Positions 44,795 to 53,295 of a stretch of DNA of 64,000 bases are shown here, one piece after another. Location of the stretch: NCBI GenBank assembly GCA_964464175.1, contig CAYXFD010000001.1:124001-188000 (forward strand). Reading direction: 5' to 3'. Under the pieces are notes generated by a model. It was not told the origin of the DNA and searched no databases. It saw only the letters and a list, made by a program, of their open reading frames with translations. Position 1 is the first letter of the stretch, and the number at the start of each line of letters is the position of its first letter. This DNA comes from CAYXFD01 sp964464175. GTDB taxonomy: Bacteria > Cloacimonadota > Cloacimonadia > Cloacimonadales > JAJBBL01. Both the position numbers and the translations under genes were made by a program.

Positions 44795-45928
44795 TTATTC
44801 CCAGACTCCCGGTATATGTTCTCCGCAGCTGTCACATCTACCGGCGGTGATCTTGATTTCCTGAACTTCAAAGTGCCGGCGTTGAATTACAACCTCCTCA
44901 CAATTAACGCAGAATGTCGAATTATTGGTATGTCCGGGAACATTACCAATAGAAACATGGTTAATTCCTTCCTCTTTGGCGATTTTGAAAGCAGTTTCCA
45001 GTTTACTGACAGGAGTAGGGGAGAGATGAGTTAGTTGGTAATTTGGGAAAAAGCGGGAGAAATGAAGCGGTACATCGGAACCGAGGTTAGCGCTAAGCCA
45101 GCGGCACATCTCTCTTATCTCGGTAATATCATCATTGACTGTCGGGATTACTAAATAGACAATTTCCAACCAGACTCCACTCTCTTTGATAATCTTGAGT
45201 GATTGTAAAACCGGTTTTAATTGAGCTTCAGAGTTGCGGTAGGCTTCATCACTGAATCCTTTTAAGTCAATGGTAACAGCATCGGTATAGCGGAGTAATT
45301 CTCTCAGAGGTTCAGGGTTAAGAGAACCGTTGGAATGCCAGAGAATTCTCAAACCTTCTTTCTTGGCCAGCTTAGCAACATCATAGAGATACTCATACAT
45401 CACGACCGGATCATTATAGGTAAAAGAAATTGTCGGCACATCCATTCTTTTAGACATAGAGATAACCTCTTCCGGAGGGAGATCATAAACACGAAGATCT
45501 CCCGGTCTGGCTTGAGAAAGATGCCAGTTTTGACAATGGCGGCATTTATAATTGCAACCGACAGTTCCCAGACACAGCATATCGGTGCCGGGTAGGAAAT
45601 GATGCTGTGGTTCCTTTTCGACAGGATCGAGATGTACAGCTGAAGGCTGTCCATAAATGAGGGTGTAGAGTTTTCCTTCCTTGTTCTCCCGGACACGGCA
45701 GTAACCTGTTTTCCCTTCCGGGATTACACATTTCCGGAAACAGAGCTGGCATTGAACTTTGTTATCACTTAAAGAATCATAATACATTGCTTCCATAGTT
45801 TTAATCTCCTCAGACCTGGGGGTTGCGGAAGATATTTGTCTGGCAGGCTGCCGGGACAGTGCCGAGAGATAAAGAAAAGATATAACCGCAAGGGGTAAGA
45901 TTATTAATACTGTTTTCCAATGCTTCAT
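44795..45928 (-). CDS. AmmeMemoRadiSam-type radical SAM enzyme, possibly membrane-anchored
   Basis: This 377-residue protein has the radical SAM motif CNYKCRHC near residue 125, an N-terminal CQLCFRKCVIPEGKTGYCRV cysteine set and a C-terminal CVNC/CDSC zinc-like pair, matching the pyruvate-formate-lyase-activase-like enzymes of the AmmeMemoRadiSam group. The frame from 45928 adds a membrane or signal segment (WKTVLIILPLAVISFLYLSAL) after a good GGAGG site. An internal ATG at 45796 (Met45), also after GAGGAG, would give a soluble 333-residue form closer to family length. Memo and AMMECR1 partners are not in this window. The reaction is unknown. Confidence 0.83.
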   Translation of the reverse strand: MKHWKTVLIILPLAVISFLYLSALSRQPARQISSATPRSEEIKTMEAMYYDSLSDNKVQCQLCFRKCVIPEGKTGYCRVRENKEGKLYTLIYGQPSAVHLDPVEKEPQHHFLPGTDMLCLGTVGCNYKCRHCQNWHLSQARPGDLRVYDLPPEEVISMSKRMDVPTISFTYNDPVVMYEYLYDVAKLAKKEGLRILWHSNGSLNPEPLRELLRYTDAVTIDLKGFSDEAYRNSEAQLKPVLQSLKIIKESGVWLEIVYLVIPTVNDDITEIREMCRWLSANLGSDVPLHFSRFFPNYQLTHLSPTPVSKLETAFKIAKEEGINHVSIGNVPGHTNNSTFCVNCEEVVIQRRHFEVQEIKITAGRCDSCGEHIPGVWE

Positions 45929-46075
45929 AATTGCCTCCGAGGAGAGTAATATCTGAAGGATTATAATAAAAGATGTTTTGTCAAATCCATTTTACCTGAT
46001 TGCGAGATATTGCTGGTTTTCTGAGAGATAGATCATGGCTTGTCTGCTCTTGATCATTCTCTGGTTTATTCGGTT

Positions 46076-47275
46076 TTAAGGCGTATGAAGTGTTCCGGTA
46101 AACAATACGGTTCCGCTGAGAGTATCCCTGATAAAAAAGAGGAATGGTCTGTCAGCTTTAAAGAGAATCTCTTCCTGAGGATCAAGCATGGAAGTAGTTC
46201 TCATAATGACAGCTGTTGCGGCAGCTGCTTCTGTTCCTTTTTCTTCTACTTCGATAAAGGACTGGTGAATAATCTCATCGATAAGGAACCTTTCTTTTTC
46301 ACCGGTCATACCGGTGAAGTCAGCTTTTGCCGAAAAGGGAACGGTCATTCCCAGCTTCCGGAAAACTTCCTTGAGAAGGTATCTTGCTTCGAAAGTGAAC
46401 TTCGGTATCTGTAAGTTAACCCTCTGATAGGAAAGAGAGTTAGTTATAGTATGATATCTTTCATAATCGAGCTTTTCTATCAGAGTGGAGAGTTCCGTAT
46501 CTTCAGCCGGGAGAAAGACGGTCATAGCCAATTCTCTTTCCTTATAAGGGATTTGAACAGCTTTTAGCTCATTATCCGAATAGTAAAGATATGAACCTGT
46601 CCTTTTCATAAAATGGGCTTTTTGGGGGTTCTCCGGGCTAACAAAGAATTCTTCTTCACGTGTCAGATCCTCCGAAAAAACATGCTGCCAAGAGCCCAGA
46701 AAATATATCGCATTTGTTAGGATCAATCTCGTATCTGAGGTAACGTCCCCCGGCTGCAGTATATCTTTGATCCTATCTTCCGTCTTCTCTTCTATCCAAC
46801 CGTTAATCTTTATCCTGCTCTGTTCGGGTTCTTCCAGAAAATTGAGTCTGTTATCACCCGCTCCATAGTAAAGGTTTGTCAAAACAAGGAAATCATCAGC
46901 AAGTTCGGCATTCCTGTCTATCCAAAGAGCATTGGCTATATTAAGGATTATTCCTTCATTCTTTCTTTTTTCCAGTTCCTGATTTACCTTATGGAAGGCA
47001 GGATGGAAGAGAGACTGGCTATCCGAAAAATAGAGCACCTTCATCATCTCCTCTTCGGTTTGTCCTCTCGCTCCGGCAAAAGCTAAGGCTAATGCCGAAG
47101 AGATGGAGTAAGGGGAGAAAAAGGTGTTTTGATCATTTACTAAAGGGAGCAGATCAAAAGCTAAACGATTAATAGCTTCAGATACTTCCTCACGGTCATA
47201 ATCTGCTCTCAATTCAACTCGGGTTAGCAGAGCCGCAAGGATGATAAAAGAGAGTAGAAATCGGAAAAACTTCAT
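46076..47275 (-). CDS. Secreted serpin (serine protease inhibitor)
   Basis: This 399-residue protein has a signal peptide (KFFRFLLSFIILAALLTRVEL) and a full serpin fold: NTFFSPYSISSALALAFAGARGQTEEEM, LTNAIYFLGSW, AVQIPYKERELAMTVFLP and the C-terminal ADRPFLFFIRDTLSGTVLFTGTL. The reactive-centre hinge GTEAAAAT (residues 347-354) is of the inhibitory type. Standard numbering puts P1-P1' near Thr361-Ser362 in MRTTSM. It would inhibit serine or cysteine proteases outside the cell or in the periplasm. Nearby minus-strand genes suggest no dedicated protease partner. Confidence 0.92.
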   Translation of the reverse strand: MKFFRFLLSFIILAALLTRVELRADYDREEVSEAINRLAFDLLPLVNDQNTFFSPYSISSALALAFAGARGQTEEEMMKVLYFSDSQSLFHPAFHKVNQELEKRKNEGIILNIANALWIDRNAELADDFLVLTNLYYGAGDNRLNFLEEPEQSRIKINGWIEEKTEDRIKDILQPGDVTSDTRLILTNAIYFLGSWQHVFSEDLTREEEFFVSPENPQKAHFMKRTGSYLYYSDNELKAVQIPYKERELAMTVFLPAEDTELSTLIEKLDYERYHTITNSLSYQRVNLQIPKFTFEARYLLKEVFRKLGMTVPFSAKADFTGMTGEKERFLIDEIIHQSFIEVEEKGTEAAAATAVIMRTTSMLDPQEEILFKADRPFLFFIRDTLSGTVLFTGTLHTP

Positions 47276-47337
47276 AATAGCCTCCTCTGAAAGGTTTAAC
47301 GCTAAATAGTTTTAATTCTTACAGGTTACCGGATAAA

Positions 47338-47844
47338 CTACTCTATGACTTTGGGTAAAAAATGATAGGTTTCCGGAATGTTTTCGAAAAGAGAATGATA
47401 GTTATACTCAGGGTCTATGATAATTCCCTCATCCCTTAGTTTACGGTCAACATTCGATTCACCCCAATTATAGGCTGCCAGGGCAAGAGATGTATTTTGG
47501 TTATACCTATTCAAAAGATATCTAAAATAAAGGGCTGCAATATGAAGATTAGTTGGCGGAAACCATAACATGCCTTTAATGTATTGAGGATAAATGTATT
47601 GAGCTGTCTTATCCTGTACCTGTCCTAAACCGATTGCTTGTTTCCGGGAATAGGAGAGAGCTCTGAAGGAACTTTCTGCAGCGATCAGTCTATAAAAGAG
47701 TTCAGTATCGAGATCATGAGTCTTTGCTGTGATAATGGTCATGATCCGTGCTGAGATGGGGTTATAAATCAGGATAAAAAGAACAAGAATCCCAAAGGTA
47801 ATTTTTGAGAAGAACTGTTTCAGGCTCGAACGTCTCTTTTTCAT
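47338..47844 (-). CDS. Lytic transglycosylase (SLT family)
   Basis: This 168-residue protein has an N-terminal membrane/signal segment (FGILVLFILIYNPISARIM) and a goose-type lysozyme-like domain with catalytic Glu57 in LIAAESSFRALSYSRKQAIGLGQV, then LALAAYNWGESNVDR. It cleaves peptidoglycan with formation of anhydro-muramyl ends. The gene overlaps the upstream TPR gene by four bases (ATGA). It is short but has all core SLT motifs. Confidence 0.9.
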   Translation of the reverse strand: MKKRRSSLKQFFSKITFGILVLFILIYNPISARIMTIITAKTHDLDTELFYRLIAAESSFRALSYSRKQAIGLGQVQDKTAQYIYPQYIKGMLWFPPTNLHIAALYFRYLLNRYNQNTSLALAAYNWGESNVDRKLRDEGIIIDPEYNYHSLFENIPETYHFLPKVIE

Positions 47845-48491
47845 TCTTTTATCAATTTCCTTGTCCGGAAAAGATTCTCTTTAAACTTCTCGTTTTCCGG
47901 CTCGAGTTGATAAGCTTTCTGGTAATAGGTCAAAGCTATCTTCGGTTTCTTTTCCAGTATTAAATAGAATGTCCCAATGTTGTTTTGAATATAAGGATTC
48001 TCCGGGTCATGTCTCTCAGCCTGCAGCAGAGCTTGCAGGGCTTCCTTGTTTTTTTTCTGTTCTAAGAGATTTTGCGACCGATTAAGGAGTTCCTTCGCCT
48101 GTATATAACTCTCTCTTTGCTCAGGGTTATCTATTCTCCGGAGATAGGTTTTGTAGTTTTTGTTGTTCGGATGTATTCTTACCATATTCTGAAAGAGAGA
48201 TTTTGCCTTATTCCATTCTCTTTGCTGCATGTATAGTTCGGCTAAAGTCAGGGTAGTTAACTCATTGCCGGGATAGTTATCCAGTATCTTTTGCAGATAT
48301 TTCTCTGCTTCTGCATAATGTTGCAGAGTTAATAATGTCAAGGCTAAGTTAAAAAGATTGGCAGCACTGTCTTCCAGCATCAGAGCTTTCTCCAGATAGG
48401 GAAAAGCCTTTTCCGGTTTTCCTTTCATGAGGAGTTTCTGCCCCTTTCTCTGAAAATAATTCATTCTTATCTGTTCTAATAATTGAAACAT
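47841..48491 (-). CDS. TPR-repeat protein
   Basis: This 216-residue protein is made of about five tetratricopeptide repeats (AEKYLQKILDNYPGNELTTLTLAELYMQQREWNKAKSLF and similar) with no signal peptide visible. It probably mediates protein contacts. Four-base overlap with the lytic transglycosylase gene suggests a joint role in the cell envelope, which is inference. Confidence 0.8.
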   Translation of the reverse strand: MFQLLEQIRMNYFQRKGQKLLMKGKPEKAFPYLEKALMLEDSAANLFNLALTLLTLQHYAEAEKYLQKILDNYPGNELTTLTLAELYMQQREWNKAKSLFQNMVRIHPNNKNYKTYLRRIDNPEQRESYIQAKELLNRSQNLLEQKKNKEALQALLQAERHDPENPYIQNNIGTFYLILEKKPKIALTYYQKAYQLEPENEKFKENLFRTRKLIKE

Positions 48492-48546
48492 CAGTTCTCC
48501 CTGATATACTCGCTTGTTAGTCCTGGTTTACCATTCATTGCCTAAA

Positions 48547-49791
48547 CTATGGGATTCGGTTCTGAGGGGAAGCACTTTTTTGGATCATCTTCAGAAGATA
48601 GAAGGCAGAAATTTCTCTTATTGACTGCCGATTTCCGGGAAATACTCTTTCTGACAATTCGGCTTTACCTCGATTATATACACAAAAACATACTGTTCCC
48701 ACCGGTTTATTCTCGCTTCCACCAGCAGGTCCTGCTATCCCGGTGACAGCAGCCCCAATATCTGTTTTTAAGGCTTTGGATACACCTATAGCCATTTGTT
48801 CTGCTGTTTCTACACTAACTGCGCCATATTCTTCCAGACAATTTTCGCTGACCCCTAACAGATCTATTTTTGCCTCGTTACTGTAGGCAATGATTCCGCC
48901 GCGGAAAAACCCGGAAGCACCTGCATGATCGGTCAGCATCTGCTGAATGAGACCACCGGTACATGATTCGGCAAGAGCAAGAGTTAGCTCCCTTACGCTC
49001 AGGAGAGAATGCAGAAGACCGCTTAAGGTTTCGTTATCAAAACCCCAGATATAGGTTCTGATTCTTTCGCATAATTCGTAACAAACCGTTTCTATTTCTC
49101 TCGGATTAATACCGCTTAACTGCAAGTCAACTCTTCCCGGTTGTGGGAGATAAGCAAGGTTTACCGTAGGGGGGAGTGGGATATCATCTATCCGTTCCGC
49201 TAATTCCGATTCAGGAATATCTATAGTACGTATAGTCTTTATGATAGTTGGTAAACTGGGAAATCTCTCTTGCAATATCGGTTTGACCTTTGTGATGAAG
49301 ATTTCCTTCATCTCTGCAGGAACACCGGGAAGGAGGAAGATAAGGGACTTTCCATTATCAAAAAAGAGACCGGGAGCAGTTCCTATTGTATTCTCTAAGG
49401 GGGTAAAATCTTGGGGGACTTCAGCCTGGCAGCGGTTTACAGCGGGAGTTGATAATCCTCTCCGGGTAAATCTTTCAGTGATAGAACTCCATATTGAGTC
49501 ATTGAAGATCAATTCTTTATCGAAAAAGACTGCCACACTATTCTTCGTTAGATCATCTTTAGTTGGTCCTAATCCCCCGGTTATGAAGATAATTTCGAAG
49601 TCATTGACCGTCTGTCGGAGAGAATCAATTATAGCAGTCTCAGAATCACAGATTACAGCAGCCCGGAGCAGTGGTAAACCGAGTTTAATCATCTCCTGTC
49701 CCAGAAATACCATATTACTGTTAACCGTTACCCCGGAAAGGAGTTCGTTTCCAATGCAGATTAATGCTGCTTTAACCGGTGCTTTTTTCAC
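48547..49791 (-). CDS. cinA: CinA: competence/damage-inducible protein with NMN deamidase domain
   Basis: This 414-residue protein has the N-terminal MoaB/MogA-like COG1058 domain (ALICIGNELLSGVTVNSN, FITGGLGPTKDDLT, FLLPGVPAEMKEIF) and the C-terminal CinA/PncC domain (LALAESCTGGLIQQMLTDHAGASGFF, GAAVTGIAGPAGGSENKPVGTV). CinA cleaves ADP-ribose and deamidates nicotinamide mononucleotide in pyridine nucleotide salvage. The start is GTG at 49791, 17 bases after the stop of the S4 gene. Confidence 0.95.
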   Translation of the reverse strand: MKKAPVKAALICIGNELLSGVTVNSNMVFLGQEMIKLGLPLLRAAVICDSETAIIDSLRQTVNDFEIIFITGGLGPTKDDLTKNSVAVFFDKELIFNDSIWSSITERFTRRGLSTPAVNRCQAEVPQDFTPLENTIGTAPGLFFDNGKSLIFLLPGVPAEMKEIFITKVKPILQERFPSLPTIIKTIRTIDIPESELAERIDDIPLPPTVNLAYLPQPGRVDLQLSGINPREIETVCYELCERIRTYIWGFDNETLSGLLHSLLSVRELTLALAESCTGGLIQQMLTDHAGASGFFRGGIIAYSNEAKIDLLGVSENCLEEYGAVSVETAEQMAIGVSKALKTDIGAAVTGIAGPAGGSENKPVGTVCFCVYNRGKAELSERVFPGNRQSIREISAFYLLKMIQKSASPQNRIP

Positions 49792-49808
49792 TCAATACTC
49801 ACTGAACT

Positions 49809-50174
49809 CTATTCGGTTTTCTTTTTCTTTTTTATTTTCTTTTCAGACCAACTTAAGGGACCTTTATGATGGAAAACCTTCTCAGTTTTTCTTTCCCGGT
49901 CATACAGCAGTTCTTGCTTCGGTTCTTCCCTTTTTTGGGGAGCCCTTTCCTTTTCGTCCCGATGGGGGAGGATCATATAATACTTGTCGGCAAAAGCTAC
50001 ACTGTCTCCTGCGCGAAGCATTCTTCTTCTGCCATATTCCTTTTCCCCGTTTACCCAGATCTTGCCGTCTTTGATCATAAACCGGATCTGCTGATAATCA
50101 TCATCTGCTGCGACAGCCTTTAAAAAAGCCTCTAAAGTTATCTCATCATCATACTTATTCAGTCTGAAATTCAT
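49809..50174 (-). CDS. S4 RNA-binding domain protein (YbcJ-like)
   Basis: This 121-residue protein starts with an S4-like domain (ITLEAFLKAVAADDD, IRFMIKDGKIWVNGEKEYGRRRMLRAGDSV) and ends in a basic, lysine-rich tail (SEKKIKKKKKTE). Such small S4 proteins bind RNA. It sits 17 bases after proS and may be translated from the same message. Confidence 0.75.
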   Translation of the reverse strand: MNFRLNKYDDEITLEAFLKAVAADDDYQQIRFMIKDGKIWVNGEKEYGRRRMLRAGDSVAFADKYYMILPHRDEKERAPQKREEPKQELLYDRERKTEKVFHHKGPLSWSEKKIKKKKKTE

Positions 50175-50191
50175 CTAAGTTCCATCACTTC

Positions 50192-51715
50192 TTAATAATT
50201 CTTGGCAAAATAGACCCTTTGAGAGCTCTTATCGCCGCATAAGACACATTTACCCTCTTCTTTATCTTCTGCAAGGGGTAGGCAACGAATAGTCACTTTC
50301 AGATCCTGCTTTACCTTCTCTTCGCAATCGTCGCTGCCACACCAGTGAGAATGAGCAAAACCTCCGTGTATCTCCGGTTTGACTTGGTCTTTTGGGGTAA
50401 AGAACCGGTAGAACTCATCTCTATCATCTATCTTTACAGTGTTGTTCTGCCGGAACTCCCATGCTTTCCGATATATATCTTCCTGAATGGCATCCAGATA
50501 AGAAATCACATTGGCTATGAAGTCTTTTCTCGATACCGATTCCTTGTCTTTAGGTTTCCTGTTTCTTTGTCCCATGAATACAGAATCATTCCGAACATCA
50601 CGAGGACCAATTTCCAGTCTGATAGGAATTCCCTTTTTGATCCATTGCCAATTTTTCTCACCCCCGTTCAGATCACGAGCATCATATTCCACTACCAGTT
50701 TGCGCCCATTGTAAGACAGATCCTTCATCTCAAGGATCAGCTCATTTATGTACTCATTAACGAGCTGCTCATCATCATCATTGCGATATATTGGGATAAT
50801 TGCAACATGGGAAGGTGCTATCCTCGGTGGTAATACCAATCCGTCATCATCACTGTGTGCCATGATCAGAGCTCCGATCATCCGGGTAGAGACTCCCCAG
50901 GAGGTAGTCCAGGCATATTCCTCTCTCCCCTCTTTACTCTGAAATTTGATCTCAGAAGATTTAGAAAAATTCTGCCCCAGAAAATGAGAAGTTCCAGATT
51001 GTAATGCCTTCCTGTCTTGCATCATCGCCTCTATGCAAAAAGTTTGAACAGCACCCGGGAATCTTTCACCGGCAGTTTTCTCCCCTTTAATTACCGGGAT
51101 AGCCAAATGTTTCTCAACAAAATCGGCATATACATCCAACATCCTGTAGGTCTCTTCGACTGCTTCCTCTTTATCGGCGTGAACTGTATGGCCTTCCTGC
51201 CACAAGAATTCAGCTGTCCGGAGAAAAAGCCGGGTCCTTAGCTCCCAACGGACTACATTAGCCCATTGGTTTATCAATAACGGTAAGTCACGGTAAGAAC
51301 TGACCCAGCGACTGAATGAAGCCCCGATAATGGTTTCGCTTGTTGGTCTGACTATCAGAGGTTCGGTTAACTCCCCTGCTACTTTCAGTCCCCCCTGGCC
51401 ATCGTCTTCCAGGCGGCTGTGAGTTACAACAGCACATTCCTTCGCAAATCCTTCAACATGTTCTGCCTCTTTTTCGAAAAAACTCTTGGGAATAAAGAGG
51501 GGGAAATAAGCATTTTTGTGTCCAGTCTCCTTAAACATATCGTCCAGTGTTCTCTGAATGTTCTCCCAAATTGCATAACCCCAGGGTTTAATGACCATGC
51601 AACCTCTAACATCGCTTGTTTCAGCCAGATCGGCTCCCTTGATCACCTGCTGATACCATTGTGGATAATCCTCTTCTCTCGTCGGTGTTATGGCTGTTTT
51701 CACTTTGTCTGACAT
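50192..51715 (-). CDS. proS: Prolyl-tRNA synthetase, archaeal/eukaryal type
   Basis: This 507-residue class II synthetase charges tRNA-Pro. It is the short type without the bacterial editing insertion: YPQWYQQVIKGADLAETSDVRGCMVIKPWGYAIWE, PLIVRPTSETIIG, RTAEFLWQEGHT, and GVSTRMIGALIMAHSDDDGLVLPPRIAP. The C-terminal zinc-binding-like end has CVLCGDKS. Several bacterial lineages use this form. A good RBS is not obvious, but length and start match the family. Confidence 0.96.
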   Translation of the reverse strand: MSDKVKTAITPTREEDYPQWYQQVIKGADLAETSDVRGCMVIKPWGYAIWENIQRTLDDMFKETGHKNAYFPLFIPKSFFEKEAEHVEGFAKECAVVTHSRLEDDGQGGLKVAGELTEPLIVRPTSETIIGASFSRWVSSYRDLPLLINQWANVVRWELRTRLFLRTAEFLWQEGHTVHADKEEAVEETYRMLDVYADFVEKHLAIPVIKGEKTAGERFPGAVQTFCIEAMMQDRKALQSGTSHFLGQNFSKSSEIKFQSKEGREEYAWTTSWGVSTRMIGALIMAHSDDDGLVLPPRIAPSHVAIIPIYRNDDDEQLVNEYINELILEMKDLSYNGRKLVVEYDARDLNGGEKNWQWIKKGIPIRLEIGPRDVRNDSVFMGQRNRKPKDKESVSRKDFIANVISYLDAIQEDIYRKAWEFRQNNTVKIDDRDEFYRFFTPKDQVKPEIHGGFAHSHWCGSDDCEEKVKQDLKVTIRCLPLAEDKEEGKCVLCGDKSSQRVYFAKNY

Positions 51716-52027
51716 TCTTTTTTCTCCTCTTCCTGATCCTTTTACTTGTTATCTTATCATGAGGAAGTCATTTATTGAATGAGAGCTAATTGTCAATGTT
51801 TTTGAAAGAGAAACGGGGTACACCCAAACGAGATTCCCTGAAGGGAGAATAACTGAATTGTTATAATTGTCAGAAGATAAGGAAATATCACTTGATAAGC
51901 TTTGAATCCTTTTCTATATCATTCATAGCAAGAGCATAGGAGTAAAAACTTGACAGATTAGTTGAACTCAGCATGTTGTATCTGAAGTAAAATTAAAGAG
52001 AGTTTAAGGAATAACAAAGGAGGTCTT
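51716..52027. other. Divergent intergenic region
   Basis: This 312-base gap separates proS (minus) from the exported OB-fold gene (plus). A TTGACA at 51950-51955 could be a -35 element for the plus-strand gene, but no well-spaced -10 is evident. I saw no T-box-like structure before proS. Confidence 0.35.
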
Positions 52028-52735
52028 ATGCGGAGATTCATTATTGCACTAATTCTATTGCTGCCGATTTTTTTATACTCCGGTCAAACCTCAATCTATG
52101 AAGTTCAGTACACGGGCATTCCCGGAACAGACGGAACTTATCCTTCGCCCCTTCGAAATCAGATAGTAACGATTAGCGGTATAGTTACAGCAATAAATCA
52201 TAGCAATGGGGGATTCTATCTTTCTGATCCAGAAGGGGGACCCTGGCGCGGTATATATATAAATGAAAGATCAAGAGAAGTTTCTGTTGGAGATTACGTT
52301 CAGTTAACCGGTGAAGTATCCGAGCAGTTTGGCTTAACAACGTTACGGAACATCCGAATGCTTGAGATAATCGAATCGGATAAACCACTACCCCCTGCAA
52401 CTTTAGTAACTACCGGAGAATTAGCAGTAAGTGAGGCTTATGAGGGTGTCCTTGTTCAGGTGATAAACGTTAAGATAATTAACCGCAGTGAGCAGGGAAG
52501 TGTCTTGTTGATAAATGATGGCACCGGAGTCTGTAGAATGTCTGATAGCTTTTTAAGTGCTTTTCCTGAGAATTTGTCAGGAACAGCGGGTCAGGCTATT
52601 AATCGTATTATCGGGGTTGTTGATTACCGATTTGGTGAATATCGTCTCAATCCTCGGCAAGGTTCAGATATCCATAGCTCACCATTAGGATCCAGTAAAC
52701 CATCCTGGGGTAGAATAAAGTCATACTATCGTTAA
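52028..52735 (+). CDS. Exported OB-fold protein
   Basis: This 235-residue protein has an N-terminal signal peptide (FIIALILLLPIFLYSG) after an AAGGAGG ribosome binding site. The mature part contains repeated OB-fold segments like those in YhcR/extracellular nuclease N-termini: VTISGIVTAINHSNGGFYLSDPEG, VSVGDYVQLTGEV, LVQVINVKI, QAINRIIGVVDYRFGEYRLNPR. No nuclease domain follows, so it is probably a binding protein in the periplasm or outside the cell. Confidence 0.75.
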   Translation: MRRFIIALILLLPIFLYSGQTSIYEVQYTGIPGTDGTYPSPLRNQIVTISGIVTAINHSNGGFYLSDPEGGPWRGIYINERSREVSVGDYVQLTGEVSEQFGLTTLRNIRMLEIIESDKPLPPATLVTTGELAVSEAYEGVLVQVINVKIINRSEQGSVLLINDGTGVCRMSDSFLSAFPENLSGTAGQAINRIIGVVDYRFGEYRLNPRQGSDIHSSPLGSSKPSWGRIKSYYR

Positions 52736-52799
52736 TCAGAGACAAAATATGATTTATTCAACAAGGTCTTGTTTCAATCAATGAGTAAGGGGAGCGAAA

Positions 52800-53159
52800 A
52801 TGAAGAAACACAAGTTTCTGTTATTCATCATAGTCGCCGCTGTTATGGGTTTTCTTTTCTGGGGCTATATCAGGCGGGTGTTAGAGTTTTTTAAACTTGT
52901 AAAAACTTTGCCCGAATATTTGCGAGACATGATAGGTGTTAAGCCGGCTGTTGATTTTTCAATGAATCTGCCATCCAAGATGGCTATAAGGGTAGGACTC
53001 AGAAAGGAGATTATGGAGCGGGAATCTAATCTTCAAGAAGTTATAGAGAACTATATTCACGATTTTTATCCCGAACTAATAAGCATGAAGATAGATATTT
53101 CAATCTTCGAACTCCCTGATAACAAAGATAAAGAAGAGAAAAGCGATAATGATAGTTAG
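52800..53159 (+). CDS. Small membrane-anchored protein of unknown function
   Basis: This 119-residue protein has one N-terminal transmembrane helix (FLLFIIVAAVMGFLFWGYI), a middle segment with KLVKTLPEYLRDMIGVKP and an acidic tail. GGGGAG lies before the start. I recognise no family. A terminator follows at 53197. Confidence 0.65.
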   Translation: MKKHKFLLFIIVAAVMGFLFWGYIRRVLEFFKLVKTLPEYLRDMIGVKPAVDFSMNLPSKMAIRVGLRKEIMERESNLQEVIENYIHDFYPELISMKIDISIFELPDNKDKEEKSDNDS

Positions 53160-53196
53160 TCTTTTCGCAGATGAGAGAGCTTTTAAGATAAAAAGG

Positions 53197-53224
53197 AAAA
53201 GGGTGTTAGTTCACCCTTTTTTTT
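53197..53224 (+). terminator. Rho-independent terminator
   Basis: AAAAGGGTG (53197-53205) and CACCCTTTT (53212-53220) form a perfect nine-base-pair stem with a six-base loop, and the T-run continues to 53224. It ends the transcript of the two genes before it. Confidence 0.85.
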
Positions 53225-53295
53225 GTCTCAATATTCGTTTGATGATAATTCAGTGAGGCAGAAGAAAAGTAAGACAAGGATATAAGCTGACAGAT

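Noticed and set aside
49241..50074. 277-residue open frame on the plus strand
   Set aside because: It is antisense to cinA and the S4 gene and shows no recognisable domain.
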